DNA of 64,000 nucleotides from Marinobacter sp. BGYM27 (GCA_025153445.1 JANZNS010000004.1:1-64000), one strand, 5' to 3'. Positions 35,917 to 45,605 are shown, counted from the first letter of the stretch. A program made the numbers and translations. Notes: a model not told the origin generated them from the letters alone.

Positions 35917-37647
35917 ATGAGCGGAATGATCCCTCAACGCTTTATTGACGACCTGCTCGATCGCATTGATCTGGCCGAGTTGATAGGCAACAGGGTCACG
36001 CTCAAAAAAGCAGGCGGTAGCTACAAGGCCCGCTGCCCGTTTCACGATGAAAAAACGCCGTCGTTTAACGTACGTCCGGACAAAGGCTTCTATCATTGTT
36101 TCGGCTGTGGCGCCCATGGTGATGCCATCAGCTTTATCCGGGAGTTTGACCATCTCGGATTTACCGAAGCGGTAGAAGACCTTGCCCGACGCGCCGGCCT
36201 CGAAGTCCCTTACGATCAGGCAGCCCGCCAGGAAATCCAGCAGGCGCGCACCCTGACCGACGCACTGGACTTTGCCAACCAGTTCTATCGCAATGCGCTT
36301 GCCGAGCCCGGATCGGGCTTCGCCCGTGACTATCTTCAGAAGCGGGGTCTGGATAAGGCGATTATCGAGCTTTACCAGATCGGTTTTGCACCCGCTGACG
36401 GCAACGCGCTTCATCTTGCGGCCGAGCCGGCACTGCAAGGCCCGCTAAACGAAACAGGCACCGTCTCCGACCGGTTTGGCCGGCCAAGAGACTTGTTTCG
36501 AAACCGGATCATGTTTCCGATCCGCAATACCCGCGGCAGAACCGTTGGCTTTGGCGGCCGCACGCTGGGTGATGACAAGGCGAAGTACATTAACTCGCCC
36601 GAGTCAGACGTTTTTCATAAAAGTCGCGAAGTCTACGGACTCTATGAAGCGCAACAATCGCTTCGACGGCTGGATCGCCTACTGGTGGTCGAAGGCTACA
36701 TGGACGTTATTGCACTGGCGCAAAACGGCATTCATGAGGCCGTCGCAACTCTGGGCACCGCGACAAACCAGGACAGCCTGCAAGCGCTACTGCGTCACGT
36801 CCGCCATATTATTTTCTGTTTTGACGGCGACAATGCCGGTTTCAGGGCAGCTGACAAGGCGATGGAAAACGCCCTTGAATTACTGGCTGACGGCATGCAT
36901 CTCCAGTTTCTGATGCTGCCGGACGGGGAAGATCCAGACACCCTGATCCGCAAAGAAGGAGCTGAGGCCTTTCGCAAGCGAATTGACGGCGCAGCCCCTC
37001 TGTCGAGATTTCTTTTCGATCGACAAAGTGCCGGCCTTGACCTGAATCTTCCGGAACATCGGGGCGAGCTTCGGGCCCGGGTAGAGCCTTTGCTGAACCG
37101 CATGCCCCGCTGCACATTGCGGGACGCCATGTGGCACGAAATGCTGCGGCTGTGCGGGCGTCGTGAGTGGCAGGGACGGCAGGACTGGAAAAAAGGCGAC
37201 GGCAGACGGGAGCGAATCAACGAAGAACCGGTCGAAGTAAGACTGAATCCCGATAGTAGCCTAAGCCTGGCATTGATCGAAGCGCCTGAACTGGCCAACG
37301 AAATACTGGAAGCCGGCATGCGCGACCGCCGGCTTCGACAATCAACAGCACTCGCCCAGTGGATACGGGACGAGCAGCTAAACAAACACGGCGACGTGAT
37401 CGCCGCTTTGGCCTTTAACCACAAGGCCCGGGAACGCTTCTACCATCTGTTTGATGGCATTGAACATGTTCCGACAAGAGAAAACCTTCTCGCAACAGCG
37501 CGGGAAATGCTAACACCTAACCAGGAAGCCGTCCGCAAGCAGAAGATTGCGGCCCTGATCAGACGGAAGACGTCAGGCGAGTTTACCGAGGACGATCATC
37601 GTGAACTCAAGCGCCTGAGTAGCGGAACCATTCAGGATCAGGGATAG
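35917..37647 (+). CDS. dnaG: DNA primase
   Basis: Makes RNA primers at the replication fork. The 576-residue protein has an N-terminal zinc-binding domain (CPFHDEKTPSF and CFGCG), a TOPRIM catalytic core (VVEGYMDVIAL; CFDGDNAG), and a C-terminal helical region that should bind DnaB. GGAG lies before ATG 35917. Length is close to the E. coli enzyme (581). It is separated from rpsU by a terminator and from rpoD by a hairpin and a promoter. Confidence 0.97.
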   Translation: MSGMIPQRFIDDLLDRIDLAELIGNRVTLKKAGGSYKARCPFHDEKTPSFNVRPDKGFYHCFGCGAHGDAISFIREFDHLGFTEAVEDLARRAGLEVPYDQAARQEIQQARTLTDALDFANQFYRNALAEPGSGFARDYLQKRGLDKAIIELYQIGFAPADGNALHLAAEPALQGPLNETGTVSDRFGRPRDLFRNRIMFPIRNTRGRTVGFGGRTLGDDKAKYINSPESDVFHKSREVYGLYEAQQSLRRLDRLLVVEGYMDVIALAQNGIHEAVATLGTATNQDSLQALLRHVRHIIFCFDGDNAGFRAADKAMENALELLADGMHLQFLMLPDGEDPDTLIRKEGAEAFRKRIDGAAPLSRFLFDRQSAGLDLNLPEHRGELRARVEPLLNRMPRCTLRDAMWHEMLRLCGRREWQGRQDWKKGDGRRERINEEPVEVRLNPDSSLSLALIEAPELANEILEAGMRDRRLRQSTALAQWIRDEQLNKHGDVIAALAFNHKARERFYHLFDGIEHVPTRENLLATAREMLTPNQEAVRKQKIAALIRRKTSGEFTEDDHRELKRLSSGTIQDQG

Positions 37648-37694
37648 GCAGGAAAACGGGAACTAGCTGCCAGTGCAGCGTTGCGATGTGCCAC

Positions 37695-37723
37695 TGCCCG
37701 AAACCCGAGAGGTTTTCGGGGCA
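37695..37723 (+). other. Hairpin between dnaG and rpoD
   Basis: TGCCCGAAACC (37695-37705) pairs, with a small bulge, with GGTTTTCGGGGCA (37711-37723) around CGAGA. No U tract follows. In E. coli the dnaG-rpoD boundary is an RNA processing point; this hairpin may serve that purpose or protect the 3' end of dnaG. Confidence 0.45.
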
Positions 37724-37775
37724 AACAATGACACTGCCCTTGAAATACGGGCAAATCGCCACCAGTTAGTGGGAA

Positions 37776-37804
37776 CTGGCAGAGTTTTTTGCGACAGCTA
37801 TAAT
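37776..37804 (+). promoter_or_regulatory. Internal promoter of rpoD
   Basis: A perfect -10 TATAAT (37799-37804) lies 17 nt after CTGGCA (37776-37781), which matches the -35 consensus at four of six positions. It would start transcription about 40 nt before rpoD, letting the sigma factor be made independently of rpsU and dnaG. Confidence 0.6.
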
Positions 37805-37851
37805 GGCTGTTTATCTTTTCATCTTTTCTACAGCGAGTCCATAGGGTGTCT

Positions 37852-39687
37852 ATGTCAGGCAATTCGCAGAAGTCACGTTTGAAAGACCTCATCGCACGAG
37901 GCAAAGAACAAGGGTACCTGACCTACGCCGAAGTCAACGACCACCTCCCTGAGGATATAGCGGATCCGGATCAGGTGGAAGACATCATCCGGATGATCAA
38001 CGACATGGGCATTCAGGTGTCCGAAGTTGCCCCTGACGCTGATACCCTGCTGATGACCGATGGCGATACCTCGGCCGATGAAGCCGCTGCAGCAGAAGCA
38101 GCTGCAGCCCTGGCCGCGGTCGAAAGCGATGCTGGCCGGACGACGGATCCTGTGCGTATGTACATGCGCGAGATGGGTACCGTTGAACTGCTGACCCGCG
38201 AAGGCGAGATTGTCATTGCAAAGCGCATTGAGGAAGGGATTCGCGACGTTATGGCCGCGATTGCCCATTTCCCGGGCACCGCCAGCACGGTTATCGGGGC
38301 ATACGACCGCATTATCGAAAATGAAGGCCGTATCAGCGATATCGTAACCGGGTTCCTTGATCCTGACGGCGCCGAGCCGTTCATGGGCGAAACGCCTGCT
38401 CCGGAAGAAGACACGTCAGATAGCAACGACGACGATGACGACGACGAAGAGGAAGAAACCGAGAGCGGCCCGGATCCTGAAGAGACCCGCCTGCGCTTCG
38501 AACTTCTGAGAGAGAAGCTGGCCATTGCCGACGCCGCCCTGGAAGAGCATGGCCGCGACAGCAAGGTCACACAGGATGCCCTGAACGAACTGGGCGAAGT
38601 ATTTGCCCCGTTCAAACTGGCCAATAAAGCATTTGACGAGTTGGTTCGGGTTATTCGCTCAACCAATGAAGCGGTTCGCGCAAACGAGCGCACTATAATG
38701 AACCTCTGCATTCGCGAAAGCCGTATGCCGCGCAAGGACTTCATCAAGTCTTTCCCCGGTAACGAGACCAATATCGAATGGGCGACCAAAATCGCCAAGA
38801 GCAAGAAGCCATACGCCGACAAAGTCGCTGAACGACTGGATGAAATCCTCCGTATGCAAAAGCGCATACTGAACATCCAGACTGACGTCGACCTTGTGGT
38901 TTCCGATATCAAGGAAATCAACCGCCGCGTCTCTATCGGCGAAGCCAAGGCCCGTCGTGCCAAGAAGGAAATGGTGGAAGCCAACCTGCGCCTGGTTATC
39001 TCCATCGCTAAAAAGTACACCAACCGCGGTCTGCAATTCCTCGACCTGATCCAGGAAGGCAACATCGGACTGATGAAGGCGGTCGACAAATTCGAGTACC
39101 GCCGTGGTTACAAGTTCTCGACCTACGCCACCTGGTGGATTCGTCAGGCGATTACCCGCTCGATTGCAGACCAGGCACGGACTATCCGTATCCCGGTTCA
39201 CATGATCGAAACGATCAACAAGCTCAATCGGATTTCCCGCCAGATGCTGCAGGAAATGGGCCGTGAACCGACACCGGAAGAGCTGGGCGAGCGCATGGAA
39301 ATGCCTGAGGACAAGATCCGCAAGGTACTGAAGATCGCAAAAGAGCCGATCTCCATGGAAACCCCAATCGGTGATGACGAAGATTCACACCTGGGCGATT
39401 TCATTGAGGACATTCAGGCCCTTTCACCGGTTGATTCCGCTACAGCGGAAGGCCTTCGCGAAGCAACACGCTCCGTACTGGCCGGACTGACAGCACGCGA
39501 GTCCAAGGTACTGCGGATGCGCTTCGGCATCGAAATGAACACCGACCACACCCTTGAGGAAGTCGGCAAGCAGTTCGATGTTACCCGTGAGCGAATTCGT
39601 CAGATCGAAGCCAAGGCATTGCGCAAACTGCGTCATCCTTCGCGCTCCGATCACCTGCGTGGCTTTATCGACGATCATAACTCCTGA
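37852..39687 (+). CDS. rpoD: RNA polymerase primary sigma factor RpoD
   Basis: Housekeeping sigma70 of 611 residues. Region 1.1 is at the N-terminus ([18 protein letters not shown]), followed by region 1.2, a non-conserved insert containing a run of acidic residues near 185-200, then the -10-binding region 2 ([17 protein letters not shown]), region 3 and region 4 ([22 protein letters not shown]). I start it at ATG 37852; a GTG 6 nt upstream is in frame but unnecessary. Ends with a terminator and a tRNA gene 70 nt downstream. Confidence 0.98.
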   Translation: MSGNSQKSRLKDLIARGKEQGYLTYAEVNDHLPEDIADPDQVEDIIRMINDMGIQVSEVAPDADTLLMTDGDTSADEAAAAEAAAALAAVESDAGRTTDPVRMYMREMGTVELLTREGEIVIAKRIEEGIRDVMAAIAHFPGTASTVIGAYDRIIENEGRISDIVTGFLDPDGAEPFMGETPAPEEDTSDSNDDDDDDEEEETESGPDPEETRLRFELLREKLAIADAALEEHGRDSKVTQDALNELGEVFAPFKLANKAFDELVRVIRSTNEAVRANERTIMNLCIRESRMPRKDFIKSFPGNETNIEWATKIAKSKKPYADKVAERLDEILRMQKRILNIQTDVDLVVSDIKEINRRVSIGEAKARRAKKEMVEANLRLVISIAKKYTNRGLQFLDLIQEGNIGLMKAVDKFEYRRGYKFSTYATWWIRQAITRSIADQARTIRIPVHMIETINKLNRISRQMLQEMGREPTPEELGERMEMPEDKIRKVLKIAKEPISMETPIGDDEDSHLGDFIEDIQALSPVDSATAEGLREATRSVLAGLTARESKVLRMRFGIEMNTDHTLEEVGKQFDVTRERIRQIEAKALRKLRHPSRSDHLRGFIDDHNS

Positions 39688-39708
39688 TAACACCTCATCA
39701 GGTATAGC

Positions 39709-39746
39709 GGGCGCCTTACCCTATGGGTATAATGGCGCCCGTTTTT
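39709..39746 (+). terminator. Terminator of the rpoD operon
   Basis: GGGCGCC (39709-39715) pairs with GGCGCCC (39734-39740); an inner TACCC/GGGTA stem lengthens it; GTTTTT follows. Strong intrinsic terminator 20 nt after the rpoD stop. A TATAAT at 39728-39733 lies within the hairpin and may be the -10 of the following tRNA. Confidence 0.85.
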
Positions 39747-39757
39747 ACTTCCTTTTC

Positions 39758-39834
39758 GGGCCCATAGCTCAGTTGGTTAGAGCAGTCGACTCATAATCGA
39801 TTGGTCCCTGGTTCAAGTCCAGGTGGGCCCACCA
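39758..39834 (+). tRNA. tRNA with CAU anticodon, probably tRNA-Ile2 (lysidine-modified)
   Basis: A complete 77-nt cloverleaf with encoded CCA. The acceptor stem GGGCCCA pairs with TGGGCCC; D-loop AGCTCAGTTGGTTAGAGC, anticodon loop CTCATAA, T-arm GGTTCAAGTCC. The CAU anticodon could mean Met or Ile. The anticodon stem-loop and flanks (CGACTCATAATCG, then TTGGTC) closely match E. coli minor tRNA-Ile (ileX) rather than elongator Met, so I prefer the AUA-reading isoleucine tRNA that TilS modifies. Confidence 0.92.
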
Positions 39835-40341
39835 TTCTTTTCAGCTTCTCTCCTCCCATAAAAGACTATTTCCGCACACCACCTCCCAAACTGCAGCAAT
39901 GAATCCAATTTACGCCTCCTGCTGCCCACAGAATCCGTCAAAAACACATTCAAAACGCAACACGCCACATAGATAAAACCACCCGTTTTGAGATGTTCGT
40001 CACAGCAAAATCAAGATAAATATTTGGCAATGGAACGGTAATCCGTTAGAGAGGCTCAATCAAAAAACGAAAGAATAATTATTATCTAATTGTTTTTTAT
40101 AGATTTATTTAGATCCCATTCTCATCTATTTAATTGACATACCGCTTTCGGAACCCACTTCCCGGCCTTTAATGACTAGTTCGACCCGCCAACCTGTCAC
40201 TCCGGCCAAAACTTCTGCTGCATCTCCGATTTAAGATAGCCGTATAACAATGTACAAATGTTCCGCTTTAAATCGCAGTCGCCCTCACCTGTTCCAGTCC
40301 AGACCGCGGGCAGAAAAATAAGCATAAAAAGGAGTATCCAG
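39835..40341. other. AT-rich intergenic region between the tRNA and the FadL-like gene
   Basis: About 500 nt, clearly richer in A+T than the surroundings, especially 39960-40140. A TTGACA lies at 40134-40139 without a good -10. Near the end, AAAAATAA (40314-40321) fits the AANAANAA pattern of Hfq/Crc sites, directly before the ribosome-binding site. No gene, no copy of the tRNA 3' end and no mobile element remnant was seen. Confidence 0.4.
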
Positions 40342-41673
40342 ATGACCACTTCGGCACCAACGTATCGGCGTATTCTCACCTCCGCAGTCAGCCTTGCATT
40401 GGCAGGTATGGCCTCCACAGCTTCAGCCAGTATGGGTAACATCGGCACCACCTACGGCATTCTTCCATCGGACATTGCGTCCGCACAGGCCCTGTCGATG
40501 TTCAACTCGCAGGTATCGGCCACTTACTATAATCCGGCCTATCTGGCGAAAGATGACCGCGGCGAGCTTACAACCGGTATCTTGCACGCCGAACCCGAGC
40601 TTCGCGCCTCATCAGCGAACCGCAATGGCGATATCCTGTCGAACCAACCTAGTCAACACGTGCTGATCGGCATGAAGACAGACCTGTCATCACTCACCCG
40701 CTTTGATCACCCGTTCTACCTGGGCTTTATGGCGGGCGTCGAAAAGTACGGCAAGGAAATGCTGGCCTTTGAATCAGAAACCTCAACTGAAGGTCAATTC
40801 ATGGAATACGGCCGCCAACCGCTGTTCCTGAACCTGGGTGGCGCTACCACCGTCTGGCGCGGTATCGATGTTGGCTTGTCGTTCCGTATCACCCTGCAAT
40901 CGGAAGCCTCACTGACCACTACCACCGATCTCGCCGGTAACACGCAATACGAAACCCTGACCGTCAATGCTGAACCGTCGCTCCGCTCCATTCTGAGCAC
41001 CAGCGTTGATATGGGTGAAACTTTCTGCCCCGACTCTTCCTGCTGGCTCGACGGTTTTGAAACAGCCTTCGCTTATCGCAGCAGTTCCAGCACCAGCACC
41101 CAGGTTGACGCCAATACCGTTATCCCCGGCCTGATTCCCTCCAGCAACCCGCTGGTTTTCTCGGTTCTCACTTACGACTCCTATCAGCCATCCATCTACA
41201 GTCTGGCGATGCAGTACGCGACCGATGACTGGCGCGTGGGTGTGACGCTCGAGCAACAGAACTGGTCCGAACTCGAAGACCGGTTTGAGACGGACACCAT
41301 CAAGGATCAGGGCAATGCCCAGTTTGACGATATTGTGATTCCGCGCATTGGTGCCGAGTACCGTTTCGCCGAGCATTTCGGTGTGACTATGGGCTTCGCC
41401 TACCAGGAGTCCGCCCTGAAAAGCGACAGTACTCAGGACGTGAACTACTTCGACAATGACAAGTACATCATTGGCCTGGGTCTGTCCGCCGAGTATACGA
41501 AAACCCGTTATCTGACCTACCCCATACGCTTCGACTTCGGCTACCAGCGCCAGATGCTGCAGGATCGGGATTTCACCCTGGACAACACTCAGCCAGGCAG
41601 CACTACCGGTACCACCGTCTCTACCAGCGGCGATGTTGACGTATTCAGCGGCTCAGTCACGCTGAAATTCTGA
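40342..41673 (+). CDS. OmpP1/FadL-like outer membrane beta-barrel protein
   Basis: A 443-residue secreted protein: signal peptide with probable cleavage after ASTASAS, then alternating beta-strand sequence to a C-terminal aromatic residue (SGSVTLKF), as for barrel insertion by BAM. The N-terminal mature part and strand pattern resemble the FadL/TodX transport family for hydrophobic compounds, though the call is by style rather than by a diagnostic motif. Start ATG 40342 with AAAAAGGAG upstream. The next gene, 16 nt away, is a large lipoprotein, so the two probably form one envelope system. Confidence 0.7.
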   Translation: MTTSAPTYRRILTSAVSLALAGMASTASASMGNIGTTYGILPSDIASAQALSMFNSQVSATYYNPAYLAKDDRGELTTGILHAEPELRASSANRNGDILSNQPSQHVLIGMKTDLSSLTRFDHPFYLGFMAGVEKYGKEMLAFESETSTEGQFMEYGRQPLFLNLGGATTVWRGIDVGLSFRITLQSEASLTTTTDLAGNTQYETLTVNAEPSLRSILSTSVDMGETFCPDSSCWLDGFETAFAYRSSSSTSTQVDANTVIPGLIPSSNPLVFSVLTYDSYQPSIYSLAMQYATDDWRVGVTLEQQNWSELEDRFETDTIKDQGNAQFDDIVIPRIGAEYRFAEHFGVTMGFAYQESALKSDSTQDVNYFDNDKYIIGLGLSAEYTKTRYLTYPIRFDFGYQRQMLQDRDFTLDNTQPGSTTGTTVSTSGDVDVFSGSVTLKF

Positions 41674-41689
41674 TCGAGAGGTGTCAGCG

Positions 41690-44600
41690 ATGAAACATTA
41701 CAAGTTATTGGCTCTGGCCCCTGCTGTGCTGCTCGCAGCCTGCGGAGGCGAAGAACAAACGGTTACTCAGCCCACATCACCGGGCTCAGTCGTGTACACC
41801 TTCCCGGCGGATGGTCAGGCAAACGTATCGCCGAAAGCGGATCTGGTCCTGCGTTTCTCTGATGCCATCACGGACGACGCCATTGCAAGCAAGGTTCAGG
41901 TTGCGCCGAGTGGTGGCGGAGACCCGGTCAGCTTCAGCGTCACCCCGGTCGACAACGGCCTCAGCCTGGTTCTCACACCGTCTGACGAGCTCAAACCCGG
42001 TACTGAGTACACTGTCAGCTTCGCCAACAACCTTGGCGCTGCAGGCAACCGCTCGATTGCAACTCCCAATGCGACGGGGCCCGACGGTATCCAGTTCACC
42101 ACCCGTGGTAGCTTCAGTCAGGTTGCCAAGCTGGCCAATCTGAGCGACACATTCGAAGTGATCAACACGCTACCGGACGGGGATTTCTTCCGGTTCATGG
42201 ATTTCTCCACGATTCGCTTGCAGACCAGCCAACCGATTCATCCGGAATCGGCCATTTATGGTCAAACCGTGTCACTGCTGGACGGTGAGGGTGAACTGGT
42301 CCCTGCCGATTTGCTGGTCAAAGGCAACAACCTGACAGTTGATCCCTGCACGCTGGACGATCGCGCCCTTTGCGGTAGCGGAGAGGACAAGCTCAACCCG
42401 GATGAGACCTACACCCTGAGCATCGCCGGACTGATGAATCAGGAAGGTGATGTCCTCGAGTATGAGAAATCATTCCAGCCCCAGAACACCGGGCCCAACG
42501 AAGTTCTCTACCAGAAAGCTGTGGATTCCGGTTTCTCCGAGCAGTCGATCCTGAACGGTCAGTTCGTGAATGTCGTGACGCTGAACTCCGTCCTTCAGGG
42601 GAAAGCAGGGCCCTCTCAGCAAACCGGCGCACTCTATGCCGAGCTGGCGTATGCGCCGAACTTCCCCGGCGACACACCGGTGCCGCTGCGGGTCCCCAAA
42701 GGCACCGTTCTGGAAAGCACCAGCCTGGATGTACTGGTCAACGGCAGTGTGCCTGTGCTGGACGCCGCTACCGGCGAGCAGCAAAAAACCGGCACCATCA
42801 AGGTCACAATGATCTCCGATGCGTCGGGCTACCTCTATCCGAACCCCTACAGCGATGCAGACGATGCACCACGCCACGTGCGTTTGTGGATGGATGTATC
42901 GATGAATACAGAAGAGGCTCAGCCCAACGCATCTCTGTCACAGGACCTGCTAAGGGTTGAGCTAAGCGGTATTGCACTTGTCCGCGACGGCAAGCTGGTT
43001 ATCGATGCCATTGGCATGGTTGAACCGAACCTGTTGGGTCAGGAATATACCGATTCGACCATCGCGTTCAGACTGTCAGCGGATACCGGTGCGCAGGACA
43101 CCGCTCCCGAGCGCCCAATCGACCGCACGGCTCCCAAGCTGGTCAGCTGGATGCCCGGCCCCGTGGATGCCATTCCCGCCACGCGCCAGGACATGCAGCG
43201 CCCGGGCGACCCACTCGTTCTGAATTTTGACGAACCGCTTGATCCTGAAACCGTCGCCAGCGGCCTAACCCTGATTGGTGACGGTTCAGAAGTGCCAGAC
43301 CTGCGCACCAAAGTTGACGGCACCACAGTAGCCATCAACCCCAAAGGCGGCCTGAAGCACGGTGTTGATTACACGCTTAATATTGCCAATTCACTGACGG
43401 ATATAGCGGGTAACGGGGCGACTTCACAGGACCTGAAGTTTGCGCTGCCTCCAATCGACAACGGTTCTGTGACCCAACGCCCACCCCTGGCATTGACCAC
43501 TTATCCTGGCTATCCGTGCGAAACCAATTTTGACGATCTCGATCTAAACGCCGGCATTCTTGGTCAATGTTTTGATGCTAGCGGTGATGCATACTCCGGC
43601 GGCAGAGATGCAACAATCGACACCTTGCCGGTCAGCAAAATGCCAGCTGACAGGCCCATCACCGTCGTATTTTCCCAGTCAATGGATCCTGACTCTATCC
43701 GCTTGGGAGAAACCTTTATCGTCGAAAAGGTATCAGCTGATTCAAACGGCAAGCCTGCCGGGACAGCCGAAGTCGTATCGGGGCGCCTGGAGAAAAACAA
43801 CCAACGCATCCGCTTCTACCCGGATAAGCCGTGGTCGACCGGCGACTTTTACCGATACACAATGAAATCTCGGCAGGATCCCAATCCAAACACCTGTAAA
43901 CAGGGTTCCCCTGACTCAGTATGTGGTGTGAATGGGCTCGCTTTAAAGACCGACCTGCTGGAAGGCTTGGATGACGGCGGTGGTGATAATGGTTCCGACG
44001 ATCTCGTTATCTATTTTGAGGGTGAAGAGGCTAAAAACACCGTTTTTACTCCCTTGCGCAACCTTCCTATCCGCGATACCAACTCAAACTTTATTGTTGA
44101 CTGCAATACAACGATAAACTCTCACGGCGGTTATGTTGTTGATAATATGGACCCAAATTGCCTGGAGCCATTTTCCCATGCCGGCAGTGACAGCGAAGGC
44201 TGGGCCCCTTCAGCTAATTCCACAAAACTAGGTGTTATCGGCGGTACAGCACAAGCAAGCCCGCTTGCCGGCGGAGAAATCCCTGCTCAGGTTGGATGCG
44301 AGGCTGGCGAAGGCACCACATGCCCCAGAGCAAAATTCATCTATCAAACCTATGGTCTCAACACTGAAGTTAAAGGCCCGGGGACTTACGACCCCACACC
44401 CGGCCAGCCTGGAGACGAGGTAGAAGGTGTTTTGATAGATCTCTATCCAACCCTGCTTACAACCTCTTCAATCAGCGTATTCACGAGGATTAAACTGATA
44501 TCACTGATCCCCTTGCAACAAGAAACCGTGACCAACACACAGGTTCTGAGGATGAGGTATGCCAAGGACGATCCGACATGCATTGGTGAGAGTTGTGCCA

Positions 44601-44965
44601 GAAACTCCTTAATCCCCGGAGTTATCACTGAAGGCGAAGATGGCCAGCCTGTCTTCATCACTCGCGCCGAACTGCTATTAGATGCGCCGGAGATGGTTAT
44701 TCCGCTCGGAGGGACGCATGATCTTTATGGCCGCCCCTTCACTCTTGAACTAAAAGGAGACATCACCTTTTTCGATGATGGCAGAATGCAAATCGAGCAG
44801 CGCAACACCAACGTGGTCGGTAACAGTGATGAACTAATGGTCACGGCAAACACTGCGGGCATCGAAGACATTGGTCTTGTAACAATTGAACTGCCTTTAC
44901 AAATACCAAGCGGTGGTGCCTATCTCAACTTCATCTCCAACCCAATCAAGGAGATCACCGAGTAA
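41690..44965 (+). CDS. Large Ig-like domain outer-membrane lipoprotein
   Basis: A 1091-residue predicted lipoprotein with lipobox LLAAC (Cys about residue 18) followed by GGEE. Residues about 35-130 and 465-570 each look like SbsA/Big_5-type Ig-like domains (SPKADLVLRFSDAI; GDPLVLNFDEPLDPETV), and a third follows near 640-720 (DRPITVVFSQSMDPDSI). Start ATG 41690, GAGAGG 8 nt upstream. The C-terminal third (from about 43900) is visibly more AT-rich than the rest. No lipase or protease motif was found. Co-transcription with the barrel gene suggests a surface partner of the transporter. Confidence 0.75.
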   Translation: MKHYKLLALAPAVLLAACGGEEQTVTQPTSPGSVVYTFPADGQANVSPKADLVLRFSDAITDDAIASKVQVAPSGGGDPVSFSVTPVDNGLSLVLTPSDELKPGTEYTVSFANNLGAAGNRSIATPNATGPDGIQFTTRGSFSQVAKLANLSDTFEVINTLPDGDFFRFMDFSTIRLQTSQPIHPESAIYGQTVSLLDGEGELVPADLLVKGNNLTVDPCTLDDRALCGSGEDKLNPDETYTLSIAGLMNQEGDVLEYEKSFQPQNTGPNEVLYQKAVDSGFSEQSILNGQFVNVVTLNSVLQGKAGPSQQTGALYAELAYAPNFPGDTPVPLRVPKGTVLESTSLDVLVNGSVPVLDAATGEQQKTGTIKVTMISDASGYLYPNPYSDADDAPRHVRLWMDVSMNTEEAQPNASLSQDLLRVELSGIALVRDGKLVIDAIGMVEPNLLGQEYTDSTIAFRLSADTGAQDTAPERPIDRTAPKLVSWMPGPVDAIPATRQDMQRPGDPLVLNFDEPLDPETVASGLTLIGDGSEVPDLRTKVDGTTVAINPKGGLKHGVDYTLNIANSLTDIAGNGATSQDLKFALPPIDNGSVTQRPPLALTTYPGYPCETNFDDLDLNAGILGQCFDASGDAYSGGRDATIDTLPVSKMPADRPITVVFSQSMDPDSIRLGETFIVEKVSADSNGKPAGTAEVVSGRLEKNNQRIRFYPDKPWSTGDFYRYTMKSRQDPNPNTCKQGSPDSVCGVNGLALKTDLLEGLDDGGGDNGSDDLVIYFEGEEAKNTVFTPLRNLPIRDTNSNFIVDCNTTINSHGGYVVDNMDPNCLEPFSHAGSDSEGWAPSANSTKLGVIGGTAQASPLAGGEIPAQVGCEAGEGTTCPRAKFIYQTYGLNTEVKGPGTYDPTPGQPGDEVEGVLIDLYPTLLTTSSISVFTRIKLISLIPLQQETVTNTQVLRMRYAKDDPTCIGESCARNSLIPGVITEGEDGQPVFITRAELLLDAPEMVIPLGGTHDLYGRPFTLELKGDITFFDDGRMQIEQRNTNVVGNSDELMVTANTAGIEDIGLVTIELPLQIPSGGAYLNFISNPIKEITE

Positions 44966-44993
44966 CTTCATAAGAAGGACAAAGAGTACTCCA

Positions 44994-45018
44994 GGCCAGC
45001 CTCGCGCTGGCCTTTTTT
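44994..45018 (+). terminator. Terminator of the barrel-lipoprotein operon
   Basis: GGCCAGC (44994-45000) and GCTGGCC (45006-45012) form a perfect 7-bp stem around CTCGC, followed by six T. A clear intrinsic terminator 28 nt after the lipoprotein stop. Confidence 0.9.
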
Positions 45019-45143
45019 ATGTTCCAAACCAAATCTAGCCTTTCAGGCCACGCGCGGCAGACATCCGTCTGGGGTTAGTTCGTCAGATGCTTTATCCTGT
45101 GCAGCCGGGTCGAATGGCCGCCAATTCCTGACAGGAGAGACCG

Positions 45144-45605
45144 ATGCCCCCATGGTTGCAATGGACACTGATCAGCGCAGGACTGCTGACGATCGTGCTG
45201 CTAGGGCTGTTTATCCGCCATCGTGTGTCACTGTTGCGCCGCCACCAAAGGGCTCAGGCCAAAACTCAGGCGTTACAGCAGGAACGTACCGCCAGCATGA
45301 TCGACAGCATCAGAGTTTTGGCAATGGCGATTGAGCAGGATCAAGTTGAATATTCTGAAGCCTGTTTGCGGATCAAGGGATTGCTGGATCACGTCTCACC
45401 GGAGTTGCTGCAGCAAACGCCCTACCGGGTTTTTCAGGACATGCACGACGCCCTCGACCACATGCCGACCCACCAGAGCAGGCAGGACACCGATCCTCAA
45501 TTTCTGAAGAAGATGGACGAGCAACGATTCGCGTTGGAAAAAGAGCATTCTGATGCGATAAGGCGCGCGGCTACCGCCATACGCCACTATAATTTCCAGC
45601 CATAA
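45144..45605 (+). CDS. DUF2489 family membrane protein
   Basis: A 153-residue protein with a single N-terminal transmembrane helix (about residues 5-24) and a helical cytoplasmic part with IRVLAMAIEQDQVEYSEACLRIKGLLD, the core of DUF2489. AGGAG precedes the ATG. Monocistronic, between two terminators. Function of the family is unknown. Confidence 0.82.
   Translation: MPPWLQWTLISAGLLTIVLLGLFIRHRVSLLRRHQRAQAKTQALQQERTASMIDSIRVLAMAIEQDQVEYSEACLRIKGLLDHVSPELLQQTPYRVFQDMHDALDHMPTHQSRQDTDPQFLKKMDEQRFALEKEHSDAIRRAATAIRHYNFQP

Noticed and set aside
38013-39089. Long antisense open frame (358 codons) across rpoD
   Set aside because: Very rich in Ser and Arg, as expected from the reverse complement of rpoD codons, with no ribosome-binding site; rpoD is unmistakable on the other strand.
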